Source: Pseudomonas farsensis (GTDB lineage Bacteria; Pseudomonadota; Gammaproteobacteria; Pseudomonadales; Pseudomonadaceae). From it: 64,000 nucleotides of DNA. Positions within the stretch are counted from its first letter, which is position 1. Each line of letters begins with the position of its first letter. The stretch covers positions 936,001 to 1,000,000 of the forward strand of contig NZ_JABWRF020000002.1 of NCBI RefSeq assembly GCF_014268805.2, written 5' to 3'. A model generated the notes under the pieces. The model saw only the letters and a list, made by a program, of their open reading frames with translations, searched no databases and was not told where the DNA came from. Both the position numbers and the translations under genes were made by a program. Of this stretch, positions 9,984 through 19,170 are shown one piece after another.

Positions 9984-11303
9984 ATGTTGAAAACCAGGAT
10001 CAGCCTGGTCGCCCTGGCGATGATCGCCGCGACCCAGGCACAGGCCAACGAGCAGGCCGACAGCAAAGGTTTCATCGAGGACAGCCACGCCAACGTCCTT
10101 CTGCGCAACGCTTACATCAACCGTGACAAGAAGCACGGCACCGACGACCAGATCGAATGGGGCCAGGCTTTCATCGGTAACTTCTCCTCCGGCTTCACCC
10201 AAGGCACCGTCGGTGTAGGCGTTGACGCCTTCGGCCTGTACGCCGTGCGCCTGGATGGCGGCAAAGGCCACAACGGTGGGGGTGGCGTTGACTTCTTCAA
10301 GCCGTACAACACCAAGAACGCCGACAACAATGCCAGCAGCCCGCACGACCTGGCCCGCGCTGGCGCGGCGGTCAAGTTCCGCATCTCCAACACCGTGCTC
10401 AAGTACGGTGACCAGATGCCAGCTCTGCCGGTGCTGAACTACGACGACGGCCGTCTGCTGCCAGAAAGCTTCACCGGTACCCTGATCACCTCCAAAGAGA
10501 TCAAGGGCCTGGAACTGAACGCCGGCCGCTTCACCCAGGAAGCGCGCAAGAGCGCTGAAGGCCGTGACAGCGGTGGCCTGAAGTCGATCAACGTGTTGGG
10601 CGGCAGCTACAAGTTCACTGACAACTTCACAGCGTCGCTGTACACCGCTGACAACGAAGATGTCATGAAGAAGCACTACCTGGGCTTGAACTACGTCTTC
10701 CCGATCGCGGCTGACCAGTCCCTGACCTTGGACTTCAACGGCTACAAGACCGACATCGACAAGAAGTTCGAGCGCAGCGCCTCGCTGACCGGTGATTCCA
10801 ACACCATCTGGAGCCTGGCTGCTACCTACGCCTACGGCCCGCACTCGTTCACCCTGGCGCACCAGCGCAGCACCGGCAGCACCGGTTACAACTACAGCGG
10901 CTACCAGAGCGCTGGCGGTGTCGGTGACGGTGGTTCGACCATCTACCTGGCGAACTCCTACTGGTCGGACTTCAACGCCGAGGACGAGCGCTCCTGGCAG
11001 CTGGGCTACGGCCTGGACTTCAGCGCGTTCGGCGTACCGGGCCTGAGCTACAAGGTCGCGTACGTGGTGGGTGACAACATCAACACCCGCACCGTCGGCA
11101 CCCCGCAAGGCTTCGGCGAAGGTAAAGAGCGCGAGATCTTCAACCAGGTGCGTTACGTCGTACAGGAAGGCCCAGCCAAGGACCTTTCGATCAAGCTGCG
11201 TAGCTCGTTCCTGCGGACCAACACTGCGGTCCGTCAGAGCGAGTACAACGACGACGGCAACGAAGTGCGTGTGTTCGTCGAGTACCCGATCAGCATCTTC
11301 TGA
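9984..11303 (+). CDS. OprD-family outer membrane porin (OprE/OprQ-like)
   Basis: A 439-aa outer membrane beta-barrel channel of the Pseudomonas OprD family, which takes up small nutrients such as amino acids and organic acids. A typical signal peptide (MLKTRISLVALAMIAATQAQA) should be cleaved before NEQ. The mature start (ADSKGFIEDSHANVLLRNAY) is typical, as are the repeated amphipathic strands and the C-terminal strand ending in Phe (EYPISIF) recognised by the BAM machinery. The YINRDKKHGTDDQIEWGQ segment is typical of the OprD/OprE subgroup. The substrate is not determinable. Codon use is strongly biased, suggesting high expression. It has its own terminator. Confidence 0.93.
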   Translation: MLKTRISLVALAMIAATQAQANEQADSKGFIEDSHANVLLRNAYINRDKKHGTDDQIEWGQAFIGNFSSGFTQGTVGVGVDAFGLYAVRLDGGKGHNGGGGVDFFKPYNTKNADNNASSPHDLARAGAAVKFRISNTVLKYGDQMPALPVLNYDDGRLLPESFTGTLITSKEIKGLELNAGRFTQEARKSAEGRDSGGLKSINVLGGSYKFTDNFTASLYTADNEDVMKKHYLGLNYVFPIAADQSLTLDFNGYKTDIDKKFERSASLTGDSNTIWSLAATYAYGPHSFTLAHQRSTGSTGYNYSGYQSAGGVGDGGSTIYLANSYWSDFNAEDERSWQLGYGLDFSAFGVPGLSYKVAYVVGDNINTRTVGTPQGFGEGKEREIFNQVRYVVQEGPAKDLSIKLRSSFLRTNTAVRQSEYNDDGNEVRVFVEYPISIF

Positions 11304-11322
11304 TACTGACCTGGCGTCTCAA

Positions 11323-11356
11323 GCAGCCCCGGCCTATGCCGGGGCTGTTTTTTTGC
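11323..11356 (+). terminator. rho-independent terminator after the porin
   Basis: A GCAGCCCCGGC/GCCGGGGCTG stem with a CTAT loop and a long T run, 20 bases after the porin stop. Confidence 0.92.
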
Positions 11357-11420
11357 GGCTGCAAAGCAGGTATCCACAGAGCTCGCCCATCCCCATATCG
11401 ATGCCGTCTACGCGGTCAGT

Positions 11421-11533
11421 GTAGGAGCGGCCTTGTGCCGCGAAAGGGCTGCGAAGCAGCCCCAGGATCTGAGCACCCACCAGAATCGCTGGGGCTGCTT
11501 CGCAGCCCTTTCGCGGCACAAGGCCGCTCCTAC
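11421..11533. repeat. long REP-type inverted repeat, family A
   Basis: Two arms of about 40 bases beginning GTAGGAGCGGCCTTGTG face each other around a roughly 30-base spacer. The same element recurs in this window at 34338, 55344 and 62949, with half or outward-facing copies at 16437 and 47112. It resembles REP/REPIN elements of Pseudomonas, which lie between genes and are moved by RAYT transposases. No RAYT gene is in the window. Confidence 0.85.
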
Positions 11534-11630
11534 ACAATCAAAAGCGACTTGCCCGAAACCATAGAAACTCCCACAGGGACCGCGCACAGCCGCAGCATCG
11601 AAGGCTCGGCTTGAACCTGTGGGAGATTCT

Positions 11631-11853
11631 ATGGTTTTGTACAAACCTGTTCCCGCCAGACATATCTCCTTGTGGCGAACTCCTTTGTGGCGAGCGGGCT
11701 TGTCCCGCGTTGGGCTGCGCAGCAGCCCTGAAAACCCCAGGGGCTGCTGCGCAGCCCAACGCGGGACAAGCCCGCTCGCCACGACTCTCTATCATTTCCT
11801 GCAGGATTGGGTCCAACCAGCAATGTTGCGGTTGAGCACGGCCTGCGTGGGAG
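11631..11853. repeat. 223-bp repeat with 42-bp perfect inverted arms, copy 1
   Basis: This unit is repeated in the same orientation at 16496-16718. Its core is a perfect inverted repeat: a left arm at 11687-11728, a 12-base loop at 11729-11740 (TGAAAACCCCAG) and a right arm at 11741-11782. The flanks on both sides are also conserved in copy 2, whereas the loop is inverted there. Confidence 0.95.
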
Positions 11854-11885
11854 CTGACGCCAGCCTGCGATGAGGCCACCACCAG

Positions 11886-13265
11886 TTATCTGCCACACGA
11901 ATCGGGCAACAACACACTCACCCTCAGCCCGCCACCCTCACGGTTGGCCAGCAACAACTCCCCGCCGTGGCTCGCCGTAATACGCTGAGCAATGCTCAAC
12001 CCAAGCCCATACCCACCAGAGGTGTGGTTGCGCGAACCCTCACCCCGCACAAACGGGTCGGTCACCGTGGCTAGCAGGGCAGGGTCGATACCCGGCCCCC
12101 GGTCATCCACATGGATGCCCACCCCGCCTGGCGTACGCTCAAGGCTCACCGACACCTCACGGCCATAACGCAGCGCATTGACCAGCAAATTCTGCAAGCA
12201 ACGCTGCAACAGCAAGGCATCGACCCGCACCTTGCCCGCCTGGCCCTGCACCGGCAGCGGCTCTTCGGCGCTGGCAAGGTCGGCGCACTGGCGGGCGACC
12301 AGGCGGTCGACGTCCACCAACTGCAGGTTCTGCTGCTCGCCCGTGCGCAGGTAGTCCAGCACCTGGCCGATCATGCCGTCCATCTGCACGATGTTCTGGC
12401 GCAGGCGCTCCTTGTGTTCGCCGTCCTCCAGCCGCTCCAGGCGCAGGCGCATGCGTGTCAGCGGGGTGCGCAGGTCGTGGGAGACGGCCGCGAGGAAGTA
12501 GGCCTTGTCGTTGACCATGGCAATCAGCCGCTGCTGCATCGCGTTGAACGCCTGGGCGGCCTGGCGCACCTCCTCCGGGCCGTCCAGCGGCAGCGGTGCC
12601 TGCTCCAGGTTGCGGCCCAGGCCACGGGCCGCTTCAGCCAGGCGGCGCACCGGGCGCAGGCACAGGCGGACCGCCACCAGGCACACCAGCAGCACGGCGA
12701 CGATTCGCAAGGCATACACCCGCAGCAGGTAATCGCTGATCAGCACCCAGGCCGACTCGCCGCTCCAGCCTTGCAGCTCCTGGCCATCGACGGTCAGCCA
12801 GTGGCCATCGGGCAGCGGCACGGCGAATTGGATATGCGCCTGCGCCGTGCGCAGGCCGAACAGGCTGCGCCAGATGATCGGCTGGCCCAGTTCATCGGTC
12901 AGTTGCACCTTGAGCAGCCGCACCTGAGGGTTGCCGCCCAGTTCGTAGGCCAACGCCTGGTGCAGCAGCAGCTCGACACGACGCCGGCCACGGCGCTCGT
13001 CTGCATCGACCGCTGGCAGCGACTCTGCGCAGCGCACCTGGTAATGGCGCGGCACCTGCAAGCGGCCGGCATGGCACTGCGCCTGGGCGATCAACGGGGC
13101 GCTGCGCGCCGCCATCAGCCGCACCGGCGCCTCCAGCACCTGGGCAAAACGCACATCAAACCAAATGCTGCTCGACATCAACTGAATCACCAAGGTGCCG
13201 CTGACCATGATCAGCAGCAGTTGGCCGAACAACGTGCGTGGCCACAGCTTGCGCAGCAGGCGCAC
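11886..13265 (-). CDS. OmpR-class sensor histidine kinase
   Basis: A 459-aa inner-membrane sensor kinase paired with the response regulator immediately upstream. It has TM1 at about 12-32, a periplasmic domain of about 150 residues with two cysteines (64 and 79), TM2 at about 184-204, a HAMP region, and an H-box VSHDLRTPLTR with His263. The N-box NLLVNALRYG and G-box DDRGPGIDP follow. The layout matches EnvZ/RstB-type kinases. Its start lies one base after the regulator's stop, so the two are co-translated. The divergent gene is a siderophore receptor, and by analogy with PfeRS and PirRS this pair may control iron-siderophore uptake; that is inference. Confidence 0.88.
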   Translation of the reverse strand: MRLLRKLWPRTLFGQLLLIMVSGTLVIQLMSSSIWFDVRFAQVLEAPVRLMAARSAPLIAQAQCHAGRLQVPRHYQVRCAESLPAVDADERRGRRRVELLLHQALAYELGGNPQVRLLKVQLTDELGQPIIWRSLFGLRTAQAHIQFAVPLPDGHWLTVDGQELQGWSGESAWVLISDYLLRVYALRIVAVLLVCLVAVRLCLRPVRRLAEAARGLGRNLEQAPLPLDGPEEVRQAAQAFNAMQQRLIAMVNDKAYFLAAVSHDLRTPLTRMRLRLERLEDGEHKERLRQNIVQMDGMIGQVLDYLRTGEQQNLQLVDVDRLVARQCADLASAEEPLPVQGQAGKVRVDALLLQRCLQNLLVNALRYGREVSVSLERTPGGVGIHVDDRGPGIDPALLATVTDPFVRGEGSRNHTSGGYGLGLSIAQRITASHGGELLLANREGGGLRVSVLLPDSCGR

Positions 13266-13266
13266 C

Positions 13267-13986
13267 TCAGGCGCCTGACGCTGCGCGGCTCAGGCTCAGC
13301 AGGTAGCCCTCGTTACGAATGGTGAGAATTTGCGCGGCATCGCCCGGCGCGCGGCGTAGTTGCTGGCGCAGGCGGCTGATGCACATGTCTACCGAGCGGT
13401 CGTCGGGCAAATGGTCACGGCCGAACGCGCTGCGCGTGAGGTGATCACGCGAGAGCACGCGGTTGTTGGCCTCCAGCAGCTCGCGCAGCACCCGGTAGTC
13501 GGAGCGCGGCAGGGTCAGCGCCTGGCCATCGGGCAGGGTCAGCAGGCGCTTGACGTGGTCGAGACGAAAGCCTGCAAACACCTGGGCTTCGCGCTCGCTC
13601 TCATCGGCCTGGCTGTCCAGGCGCTGGGGGCGGCGCAGCACGGCCTTGATCCGCGCCACCAGTTCGCGCGGCTCGAACGGCTTGGCCACATAGTCATCGG
13701 CGCCCACCTCCAGGCCAATGATGCGGTCCAGCGTGCTGCCCTTGGCCGACAGCATCACCACCGCCAACCCCGGCTGCGCCTGCAACTGGCGGCACAGGCT
13801 GAGGCCGTCTTCGCCGGGCAGCATCAGGTCGAGCACCACCAGGTCGACCTTGTTGCGCGCGAGCTGCTCACGCATCTGTGCGCCATCGGCTGCGGCCAAG
13901 GTCTGGTAGCCGGCATCACTGAGGTAATCGCACAGAAGTTCGCGGATCTCGTCGTCATCGTCGACGACCAACAGGGTAATGCTCAT
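13267..13986 (-). CDS. OmpR-family response regulator
   Basis: A 239-aa DNA-binding regulator beginning MSITLLVVDDDDEIRE. I chose the ATG at 13986 because it places the acidic pocket (DDDD, residues 9-12) at the usual distance; an upstream in-frame ATG at 14058 adds 24 unconserved residues. The phosphoacceptor is Asp53 in VVLDLMLPGEDG. The C-terminal half is a winged-helix domain (QALTLPRSDYRVLRELLE and DDRSVDMCISRLRQQL). It is the first gene of the two-component operon and is transcribed away from the TonB receptor, so the roughly 155-bp gap probably contains its binding site. Confidence 0.92.
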   Translation of the reverse strand: MSITLLVVDDDDEIRELLCDYLSDAGYQTLAAADGAQMREQLARNKVDLVVLDLMLPGEDGLSLCRQLQAQPGLAVVMLSAKGSTLDRIIGLEVGADDYVAKPFEPRELVARIKAVLRRPQRLDSQADESEREAQVFAGFRLDHVKRLLTLPDGQALTLPRSDYRVLRELLEANNRVLSRDHLTRSAFGRDHLPDDRSVDMCISRLRQQLRRAPGDAAQILTIRNEGYLLSLSRAASGA

Positions 13987-14142
13987 CTTTGGGTGTACCT
14001 GTGAAGAGGGGCGCTGGCGCCCATTACGTTCGATTACATCCCCGTACAAGCCGGACATGGAGCGCCGAAGGCGGATGCCTAGAATCGTAACAAAAAATCA
14101 TCTGCGAATACGAAACCTTCCCAAATGGTAGCCCAGCGCATC

Positions 14143-16422
14143 ATGACCGACGCAACCCCCATGCTCCGAGGCGTCAGCCGCCTCACCCCGCTTGCTCTCT
14201 TCGTCGCCTTCGGGTTTTCTGCTACCGCCATCGCCGCCGATGGCCAGCCATTGGAACTGGACGCCACCAACATCGACAGCAGTGCGCTGCCGGTGGCCGA
14301 TGATACAGGGCAGATCGGCTACACCGTCGAAAGCACCCGCAGTTCCACCGGCCTCAAGCTGACCCCGCGCCAGACCCCACAGTCGGTCACCACCATCACC
14401 CGCGAACAGATGGATGACCGCGGCGTGCGCAGCATCGAGCAAGCGCTGGAAACCACGCCCGGTGTGAGCGTGAGCAAGAGCGAAGTGGGCGGGCGCACGG
14501 ATTTCCGCGCCCGTGGCTATTCGGTGAGCAACTGGAAGATCGACGGCCTGCAGTTCCCCGGTGGCTCGGACTTCAGCAACGGCGGCAGCGCGCTGAACAT
14601 GGACCTGTATGAGCGCATCGACATCGTGCGCGGCGCCAACGGCCTGCTGGGCGGCACCGGCGACCCCTCGGCCACGGTCAACCTGATCCGCAAGGCGCCC
14701 ACCCGCACCTTCGGCGGCAGTGCCTACGCCACCTACGGCAGCTGGGACAAGCGCCGCCTGGGCGCCGACCTGAACCTGCCGCTGTCTGAAGATGGCCGCC
14801 TGCGTTCGCGCTTCGTGATGACCCAGCAGGACGCCAACTCGTTCCGCGACAACCAGTCCGAGCGCTCCCGCGCAGCCCTGGCCAATTTCGAGTTCGACCT
14901 CGACGACGCCACCACCCTGGGCGCCGGCTACCAATACGAATACAGCAAGGTGATCGGCGCCGGCTGGGGTGCCAACATCCCCATCTGGTACGCCGACGGC
15001 AGCAAGACCAACCTGCCGCGCAGCACCAACGTGGCGCCAAGCTGGAGCTTTGGTGAAACCGTCACGCGTACCACCTTCGGCTCGCTGGCGCACCAGTTCG
15101 ACAACGACTGGAGCCTGGACCTGAAGCTGGCCCAGAGCGAAACCGAAGCGCTCAACCACCGCGGCCTGGCCAAGGTCAACTCCACCAGCGGCGGCAACTA
15201 TGGCGGCTACTGGAACCCCGACGGCAGCGGCGCTGTGCTCAACGGTCTGCACAGCTCGACCGATACCACCCAGCAATCGGCGCAGATCGACCTGTCGGGG
15301 CCGTTCGCCCTGTTTGGCCGCACCCATCAGGCGATGGTCGGCTACAACGACAGCCGCAGCGTAGCCTGGTCGCCAGAGTACAACTGCACCATGGTCGGCG
15401 ACGGCATCACCCGCCCCGGCGCCCGAGGCTGCCAGTTCCGCGCCAACAACGGCCTGCCGATCAGCGACTGGCATAACGGCGTGGACGACGACTACCAGTT
15501 GCTGGCCTCGCGCACCGGCCGCCACACCAAGACCACCACTCGCCTGCAAGGCATGTACGCCGCCACCCGCCTGAGGATTACCGACCCGCTGTCGGTGATT
15601 GTCGGCGCGCGCGTGACGGACTATTCGGCCACCACCCTGGCGTTGACCGGTGCCCGCAGCAACCAGCAGAACAACGGCATCGTCACCCCTTACCTGGGCG
15701 CGGTGTACGACCTCAACGACACCTACTCGCTGTACGCCAGCTACACCGACATCTTCAACCCACAGACCCAGGAAACCAGCAGCGGCAGCAAGGTTGCGCC
15801 GATCCGTGGCAAGAGCTACGAAAGCGGTATCAAGGGTGCGTGGTTCGATGGCCGGTTGAATGCATCGGCGGCGTACTTCCTGACCCAACAGGACGGCAAG
15901 GCGGTGCGTGATGGCAGCGCGTCCACCCCAACCGGCGCCGACGCCTACAAGGCCGGCACTGGCCAGGAAACCGACGGCATCGACCTGGAAGTGGCCGGCG
16001 CGCTGACGCCTAACTGGAATGTTTACGCCGGCTACACCTACCTGCACTTCCGCCGTGTCGACGCCGATGGCCGCAGCGACCCGTCGCATTTGTTCAAGGC
16101 CTCGACGACTTACCGTTTGTCCGGCCCGCTCGATCGCCTGACCGTGGGCACGGGTGTGACGGCGCAAAGCAACATCCGCGCGCTGTCCAGCCCAGCCGGG
16201 CAGCCGACCAATGGCGTCAGCCGTAGCGCCAGTGATGTGAACTGGTCGGGGTATGCCATCTGGAATGCCATGGCCAAGTACCAGCTGACCGACGACACCA
16301 CGGTGAGCCTCAACGCCAACAACCTGTTCGACAAGCACTACTACACCCGTTACGGGTTCTACGCCGGGGCGATTTATGGCGACCCGCGTAACCTTGAGGT
16401 GACGTTGAGCACGACGTTTTGA
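14143..16422 (+). CDS. TonB-dependent siderophore receptor
   Basis: An outer membrane gated channel for a ferric siderophore. I prefer the ATG at 14143 (759 aa), which gives a compact signal peptide ending near ATAIAA; the in-frame ATG at 14125 adds six residues, and neither has a clear ribosome-binding site. After the signal there is only a short linker before the plug domain (LTPRQTPQSVTTITREQM, then IEQALETTPGVSV), so the N-terminal STN signalling domain is absent. The barrel ends in the classical NLFDKHYYTR region and a terminal Phe (EVTLSTTF). Missing STN argues against sigma/anti-sigma control and fits control by the adjacent two-component system. It belongs to the FpvA/FoxA/FhuE-like superfamily; the siderophore is unknown. 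Confidence 0.9.
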   Translation: MTDATPMLRGVSRLTPLALFVAFGFSATAIAADGQPLELDATNIDSSALPVADDTGQIGYTVESTRSSTGLKLTPRQTPQSVTTITREQMDDRGVRSIEQALETTPGVSVSKSEVGGRTDFRARGYSVSNWKIDGLQFPGGSDFSNGGSALNMDLYERIDIVRGANGLLGGTGDPSATVNLIRKAPTRTFGGSAYATYGSWDKRRLGADLNLPLSEDGRLRSRFVMTQQDANSFRDNQSERSRAALANFEFDLDDATTLGAGYQYEYSKVIGAGWGANIPIWYADGSKTNLPRSTNVAPSWSFGETVTRTTFGSLAHQFDNDWSLDLKLAQSETEALNHRGLAKVNSTSGGNYGGYWNPDGSGAVLNGLHSSTDTTQQSAQIDLSGPFALFGRTHQAMVGYNDSRSVAWSPEYNCTMVGDGITRPGARGCQFRANNGLPISDWHNGVDDDYQLLASRTGRHTKTTTRLQGMYAATRLRITDPLSVIVGARVTDYSATTLALTGARSNQQNNGIVTPYLGAVYDLNDTYSLYASYTDIFNPQTQETSSGSKVAPIRGKSYESGIKGAWFDGRLNASAAYFLTQQDGKAVRDGSASTPTGADAYKAGTGQETDGIDLEVAGALTPNWNVYAGYTYLHFRRVDADGRSDPSHLFKASTTYRLSGPLDRLTVGTGVTAQSNIRALSSPAGQPTNGVSRSASDVNWSGYAIWNAMAKYQLTDDTTVSLNANNLFDKHYYTRYGFYAGAIYGDPRNLEVTLSTTF

Positions 16423-16436
16423 GTGACACCGCCGGG

Positions 16437-16480
16437 GCCGCTTTGCGGCCCTTTCGCGGCACAAGGCCGCTCCCACACGG
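16437..16480. repeat. family A REP-type element, single arm
   Basis: One arm of the family A palindrome (GGGCCGCTTTGCGGCCC, then TTTCGCGGCACAAGGCCGC) lies directly after the receptor gene. It could also act as a hairpin at the 3' end of that transcript. Confidence 0.7.
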
Positions 16481-16495
16481 ACCGCGCCAGACGCG

Positions 16496-16718
16496 ATGGT
16501 TTTGTACAAACCTGTTCCCGGCAGACATATCTCCTTGTGGCGAGCTCCTTTGTGGCGAGCGGGCTTGTCCCGCGTTGGGCTGCGCAGCAGCCCCTTGGGT
16601 TTTCAGGGCTGCTGCGCAGCCCAACGCGGGACAAGCCCGCTCACCACAACTGTCTATCATTTCCCACAGGATTGGGTCCAACCAGCAATGTTGCGGTTGC
16701 GCATGGCCTGCGTGGGAG
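16496..16718. repeat. 223-bp repeat with 42-bp inverted arms, copy 2
   Basis: Second copy of the unit at 11631-11853, in the same orientation. The left flank differs at 2 of 56 bases. The arms are 16552-16593 and 16606-16647 with one mismatch. The 12-base loop at 16594-16605 (CTTGGGTTTTCA) is the reverse complement of copy 1's loop except for one base. Confidence 0.95.
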
Positions 16719-16759
16719 CGGGCTTTCCCCGCGAACACCGGCGCAGCCGGTGCCATCCC

Positions 16760-17560
16760 TCACACCACGCTTTCGCGCCCAAGCCTGCTCACATGCCCGT
16801 GCCCGGCTTCCTGCAGCCGCTGCACCAGATCCATCCGCGCCTGCCCCCCACCCGAGCGCACATAATCCAGCTCGGCTGCAGTAATCAACACCACCGGCAC
16901 CAAGGCCACCGGCGATAGCGGCATATCGTCCAGCCGCGTTGCAAAGTCCGGCGCCGGCCCGCCCACCAGCACCCCGACCGCATCGTCCGCACTAATGAAA
17001 TGCGCCGGGATTTCCTCACTCATGCAAGGCGACTGGCTAACCCCAGGCAACTCCAGCGAAAGCACCCCATAGCGCTCCAACTGCGGCCCGATCCCACCCG
17101 CATCGGCCACTGTCGCCGCCACGGTACGCAGCACATCGAACGCCCAGGTGCGCATGAACGGGCTGACATCACCCCGCGCGCCGCGCAGCGGCTCGGGGAA
17201 GTCCGGCGATTCAATGAACAGCTCCAGCTCGAAACCATTCCCGCCCCCATCGACATCATCGAACGGGTCGCTCATGCCGTCAGTCGCCAGCACAATGCCG
17301 CCAGCGCGGTGCACCACACGATAAGCCTGGCGGGTCGACGGCCAATGCGGGCCGCCCATCAGGCTCGGGCTGATCATATAGCCGAGCACATCCTGCTCGA
17401 CCTCGCCCACGCTCTGCCAATGACGGTCCAGGCGCGCACAACCCGCCTCACGGGCAGCCTGGTTGGCCGCTTCGGTGGGGCTCATTGGGGGTTCATCTGG
17501 CGCGGGCGCAGCGGCAGGTTCAGCGTGCTTCGAGCCGAACAGCTTCTTGAAAAAGTCCAT
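16760..17560 (-). CDS. Suppressor-of-fused-like domain protein
   Basis: A 266-aa cytoplasmic protein starting MDFFKKLFGSKHAEP. The ATG at 17560 is preceded by AAGGA; an upstream in-frame start would add 15 residues. After a Pro/Ala-rich linker comes a globular region with the segments VVHRAGGIVLATDGMSDPFD and FELELFIESPDF. These resemble the Suppressor of fused (SUFU) fold known in many bacteria, where it is often linked to polymorphic-toxin immunity or has no known role. No toxin gene is adjacent. The identification rests on pattern recognition, so the name is tentative. There is no signal peptide. Confidence 0.5.
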   Translation of the reverse strand: MDFFKKLFGSKHAEPAAAPAPDEPPMSPTEAANQAAREAGCARLDRHWQSVGEVEQDVLGYMISPSLMGGPHWPSTRQAYRVVHRAGGIVLATDGMSDPFDDVDGGGNGFELELFIESPDFPEPLRGARGDVSPFMRTWAFDVLRTVAATVADAGGIGPQLERYGVLSLELPGVSQSPCMSEEIPAHFISADDAVGVLVGGPAPDFATRLDDMPLSPVALVPVVLITAAELDYVRSGGGQARMDLVQRLQEAGHGHVSRLGRESVV

Positions 17561-17617
17561 GGGCGATCCTTGCTGAAAAACGGGCGACCGCCATGGTGCC
17601 GTCATTGCGCCGGGGGC

Positions 17618-17833
17618 TCAACCGCCGGGCTGTTGCACCGTGATGCGGTTGTCATCCAGCGCGGTTTCCTGCGCCTCGCCGAAGCTGTCCCAGTCTTCGC
17701 CGAACAGCTCGGCCGGGTGCATGGTGCGGCTCGACCCGTTGCCACAGGCCATGGCCTTGGCCGGGCAGTACAGGTCGCAGCCCCAGCAGATGCGCTCGGG
17801 GTGGGCGGGGTTTTGCGGGAATTTCTTGGCCAT
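17618..17833 (-). CDS. DUF3079 family protein
   Basis: A 71-aa protein starting MAKKFPQNPAHPERICWGCD. The start at 17833 fits the family, whose members begin MAKKFP and carry the conserved ICWGCDLYCPA, ACGNGSSRT and HPAELFGEDW segments. Four cysteines arranged as CWGCDLYC plus a later Cys suggest metal binding, but the function is unknown. It lies 57 bases upstream of the SUFU-like gene on the same strand and downstream of nirK, so the three could share a transcript. Confidence 0.85.
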   Translation of the reverse strand: MAKKFPQNPAHPERICWGCDLYCPAKAMACGNGSSRTMHPAELFGEDWDSFGEAQETALDDNRITVQQPGG

Positions 17834-17912
17834 GCGTGGTGCTCCCTGGCAGCCGATGCCTGTATTGAAGGTATGCCGCCCATGGCCAAGGCGCTTGATC
17901 GAGGTCAACCCA

Positions 17913-19055
17913 TCAACGAATCGGGCCGGGCGCCTCGAGCTGGCTCATCAGCTCATCGTCCCATTGCCCCTGCACCTGAACATGCGCCGCCGCGCCCAGC
18001 ATTACCGCCTCAATCAGGTTGTGGTTGAGGTAGGTGTAGAGTCCCGGCTGACGGAAGGTATACAACGCCGCCCCCGCCGCACCCCCGGGGATGAACCAGG
18101 TTTCGAGGTTGCGCTGCGGCGCATTGGCAAACTTGCCCGACGCCCACACATAATCGCCATGCCCGCCGATCAAGTGCGGCCGCGTGTCACGGTTAGCCTG
18201 GGAATGCACGATCAGCACCGTTTCGCCAACGTTCGCGGTCAAAGCATGCTGCCCCGTCAGCGCCCCCACCGCACCGTTGAACACCACATGGGACGGCACC
18301 AGCCCCTTCATCAGTTGGTGCATGTCGCCAAAACTCGCCATCGGCGTCGGGTAGCGCTTGAACTTGCCCGCCGCATCACGCGGGATGTAGTAGTCCTGCT
18401 CGCCGATGTACCACACCTTGTCGTACCGCAGCGCACGCCCCGCATCATCCTTGAGCCCATCACGCGGCAGCACCATGATTGCGCCGTTCATGCCACACAC
18501 CACATGCCACGGGATCATCACCCCGCCCGGCGCACAGTGGTAAACGAACACCCCCGCCCGGTCCGCCTTGAAGCGCAGCTTCACCTGCTGCCCCGGCTGC
18601 ACATGGGTCAACTCCCCGCCGCCAAGGGCGCCGGTGGAGGCGTGAAAGTCGATGTTGTGCATCATGCTGTTGCTGGCCGGGTTCACCAGCGTCAGTTCCA
18701 CCTGGTCCCCCTCATGCACCACCAGCAACGGCCCCGGCACCGACCCGTTGAACGTCATGGCATGGATGTAGGCACCTTCGTTATCGACCGCCAGCTCCTT
18801 CTCCTCGATGACCATCCGAAACTCGACGATCCGCGGCTTCCCCGGCGCCCGCTGGGTGTGTGCATGCACTTGCGGCGGCGCGACCAGCTCCACCTTGACC
18901 CGCTCCATCTGCGCAATATCGACGCTTGCCTGCTTGTTATCCGGCGCCGCAGCCCGTGCCAGCCCGCTGGCCATTACCGTGCTGCCGACGCCCAGCAACA
19001 CGCCACCGGCAAGGATGCCGCGACGGGTTAGGGACAGGCCTGATTGCTCACTCAT
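17913..19055 (-). CDS. nirK: copper-containing nitrite reductase NirK
   Basis: A 380-aa two-cupredoxin-domain enzyme that reduces nitrite to nitric oxide in the periplasm. A Tat signal ([10 protein letters not shown], residues 9-18) precedes the mature protein. The copper ligands are visible: type 1 His133, Cys174, His184 and Met189; type 2 His138, His173 and a third His in [11 protein letters not shown]. The set is complete, so the enzyme should be active. No nitric oxide reductase, nitrate reductase, NnrR-like regulator or nirV gene is nearby. P. putida-group strains are not usually denitrifiers, so the role may be nitrite detoxification or NO signalling. No cytochrome domain is attached. 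Confidence 0.93.
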   Translation of the reverse strand: MSEQSGLSLTRRGILAGGVLLGVGSTVMASGLARAAAPDNKQASVDIAQMERVKVELVAPPQVHAHTQRAPGKPRIVEFRMVIEEKELAVDNEGAYIHAMTFNGSVPGPLLVVHEGDQVELTLVNPASNSMMHNIDFHASTGALGGGELTHVQPGQQVKLRFKADRAGVFVYHCAPGGVMIPWHVVCGMNGAIMVLPRDGLKDDAGRALRYDKVWYIGEQDYYIPRDAAGKFKRYPTPMASFGDMHQLMKGLVPSHVVFNGAVGALTGQHALTANVGETVLIVHSQANRDTRPHLIGGHGDYVWASGKFANAPQRNLETWFIPGGAAGAALYTFRQPGLYTYLNHNLIEAVMLGAAAHVQVQGQWDDELMSQLEAPGPIR

Positions 19056-19170
19056 GCTGCATCTCCGAAAGTGACGGGAGTCGTCGTGCTTAGGGATAAC
19101 CGCAATGAACGAAGGGTTTATTGAGGGAGGGCAAGGAGTGGGGTTGGGGGAGGGGAGGGGGGGGGTTGGG

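Noticed and set aside
11421..11853. Possible CRISPR array
   Set aside because: The repeats are inverted palindromes, not short direct repeats with equal spacers, and no cas genes are present.
14098..16509. A very long minus-strand frame (about 800 codons) over the TonB receptor
   Set aside because: Antisense shadow of a receptor with signal peptide, plug and barrel motifs. The translation is Val/Ala/Gly/His-rich without family features.
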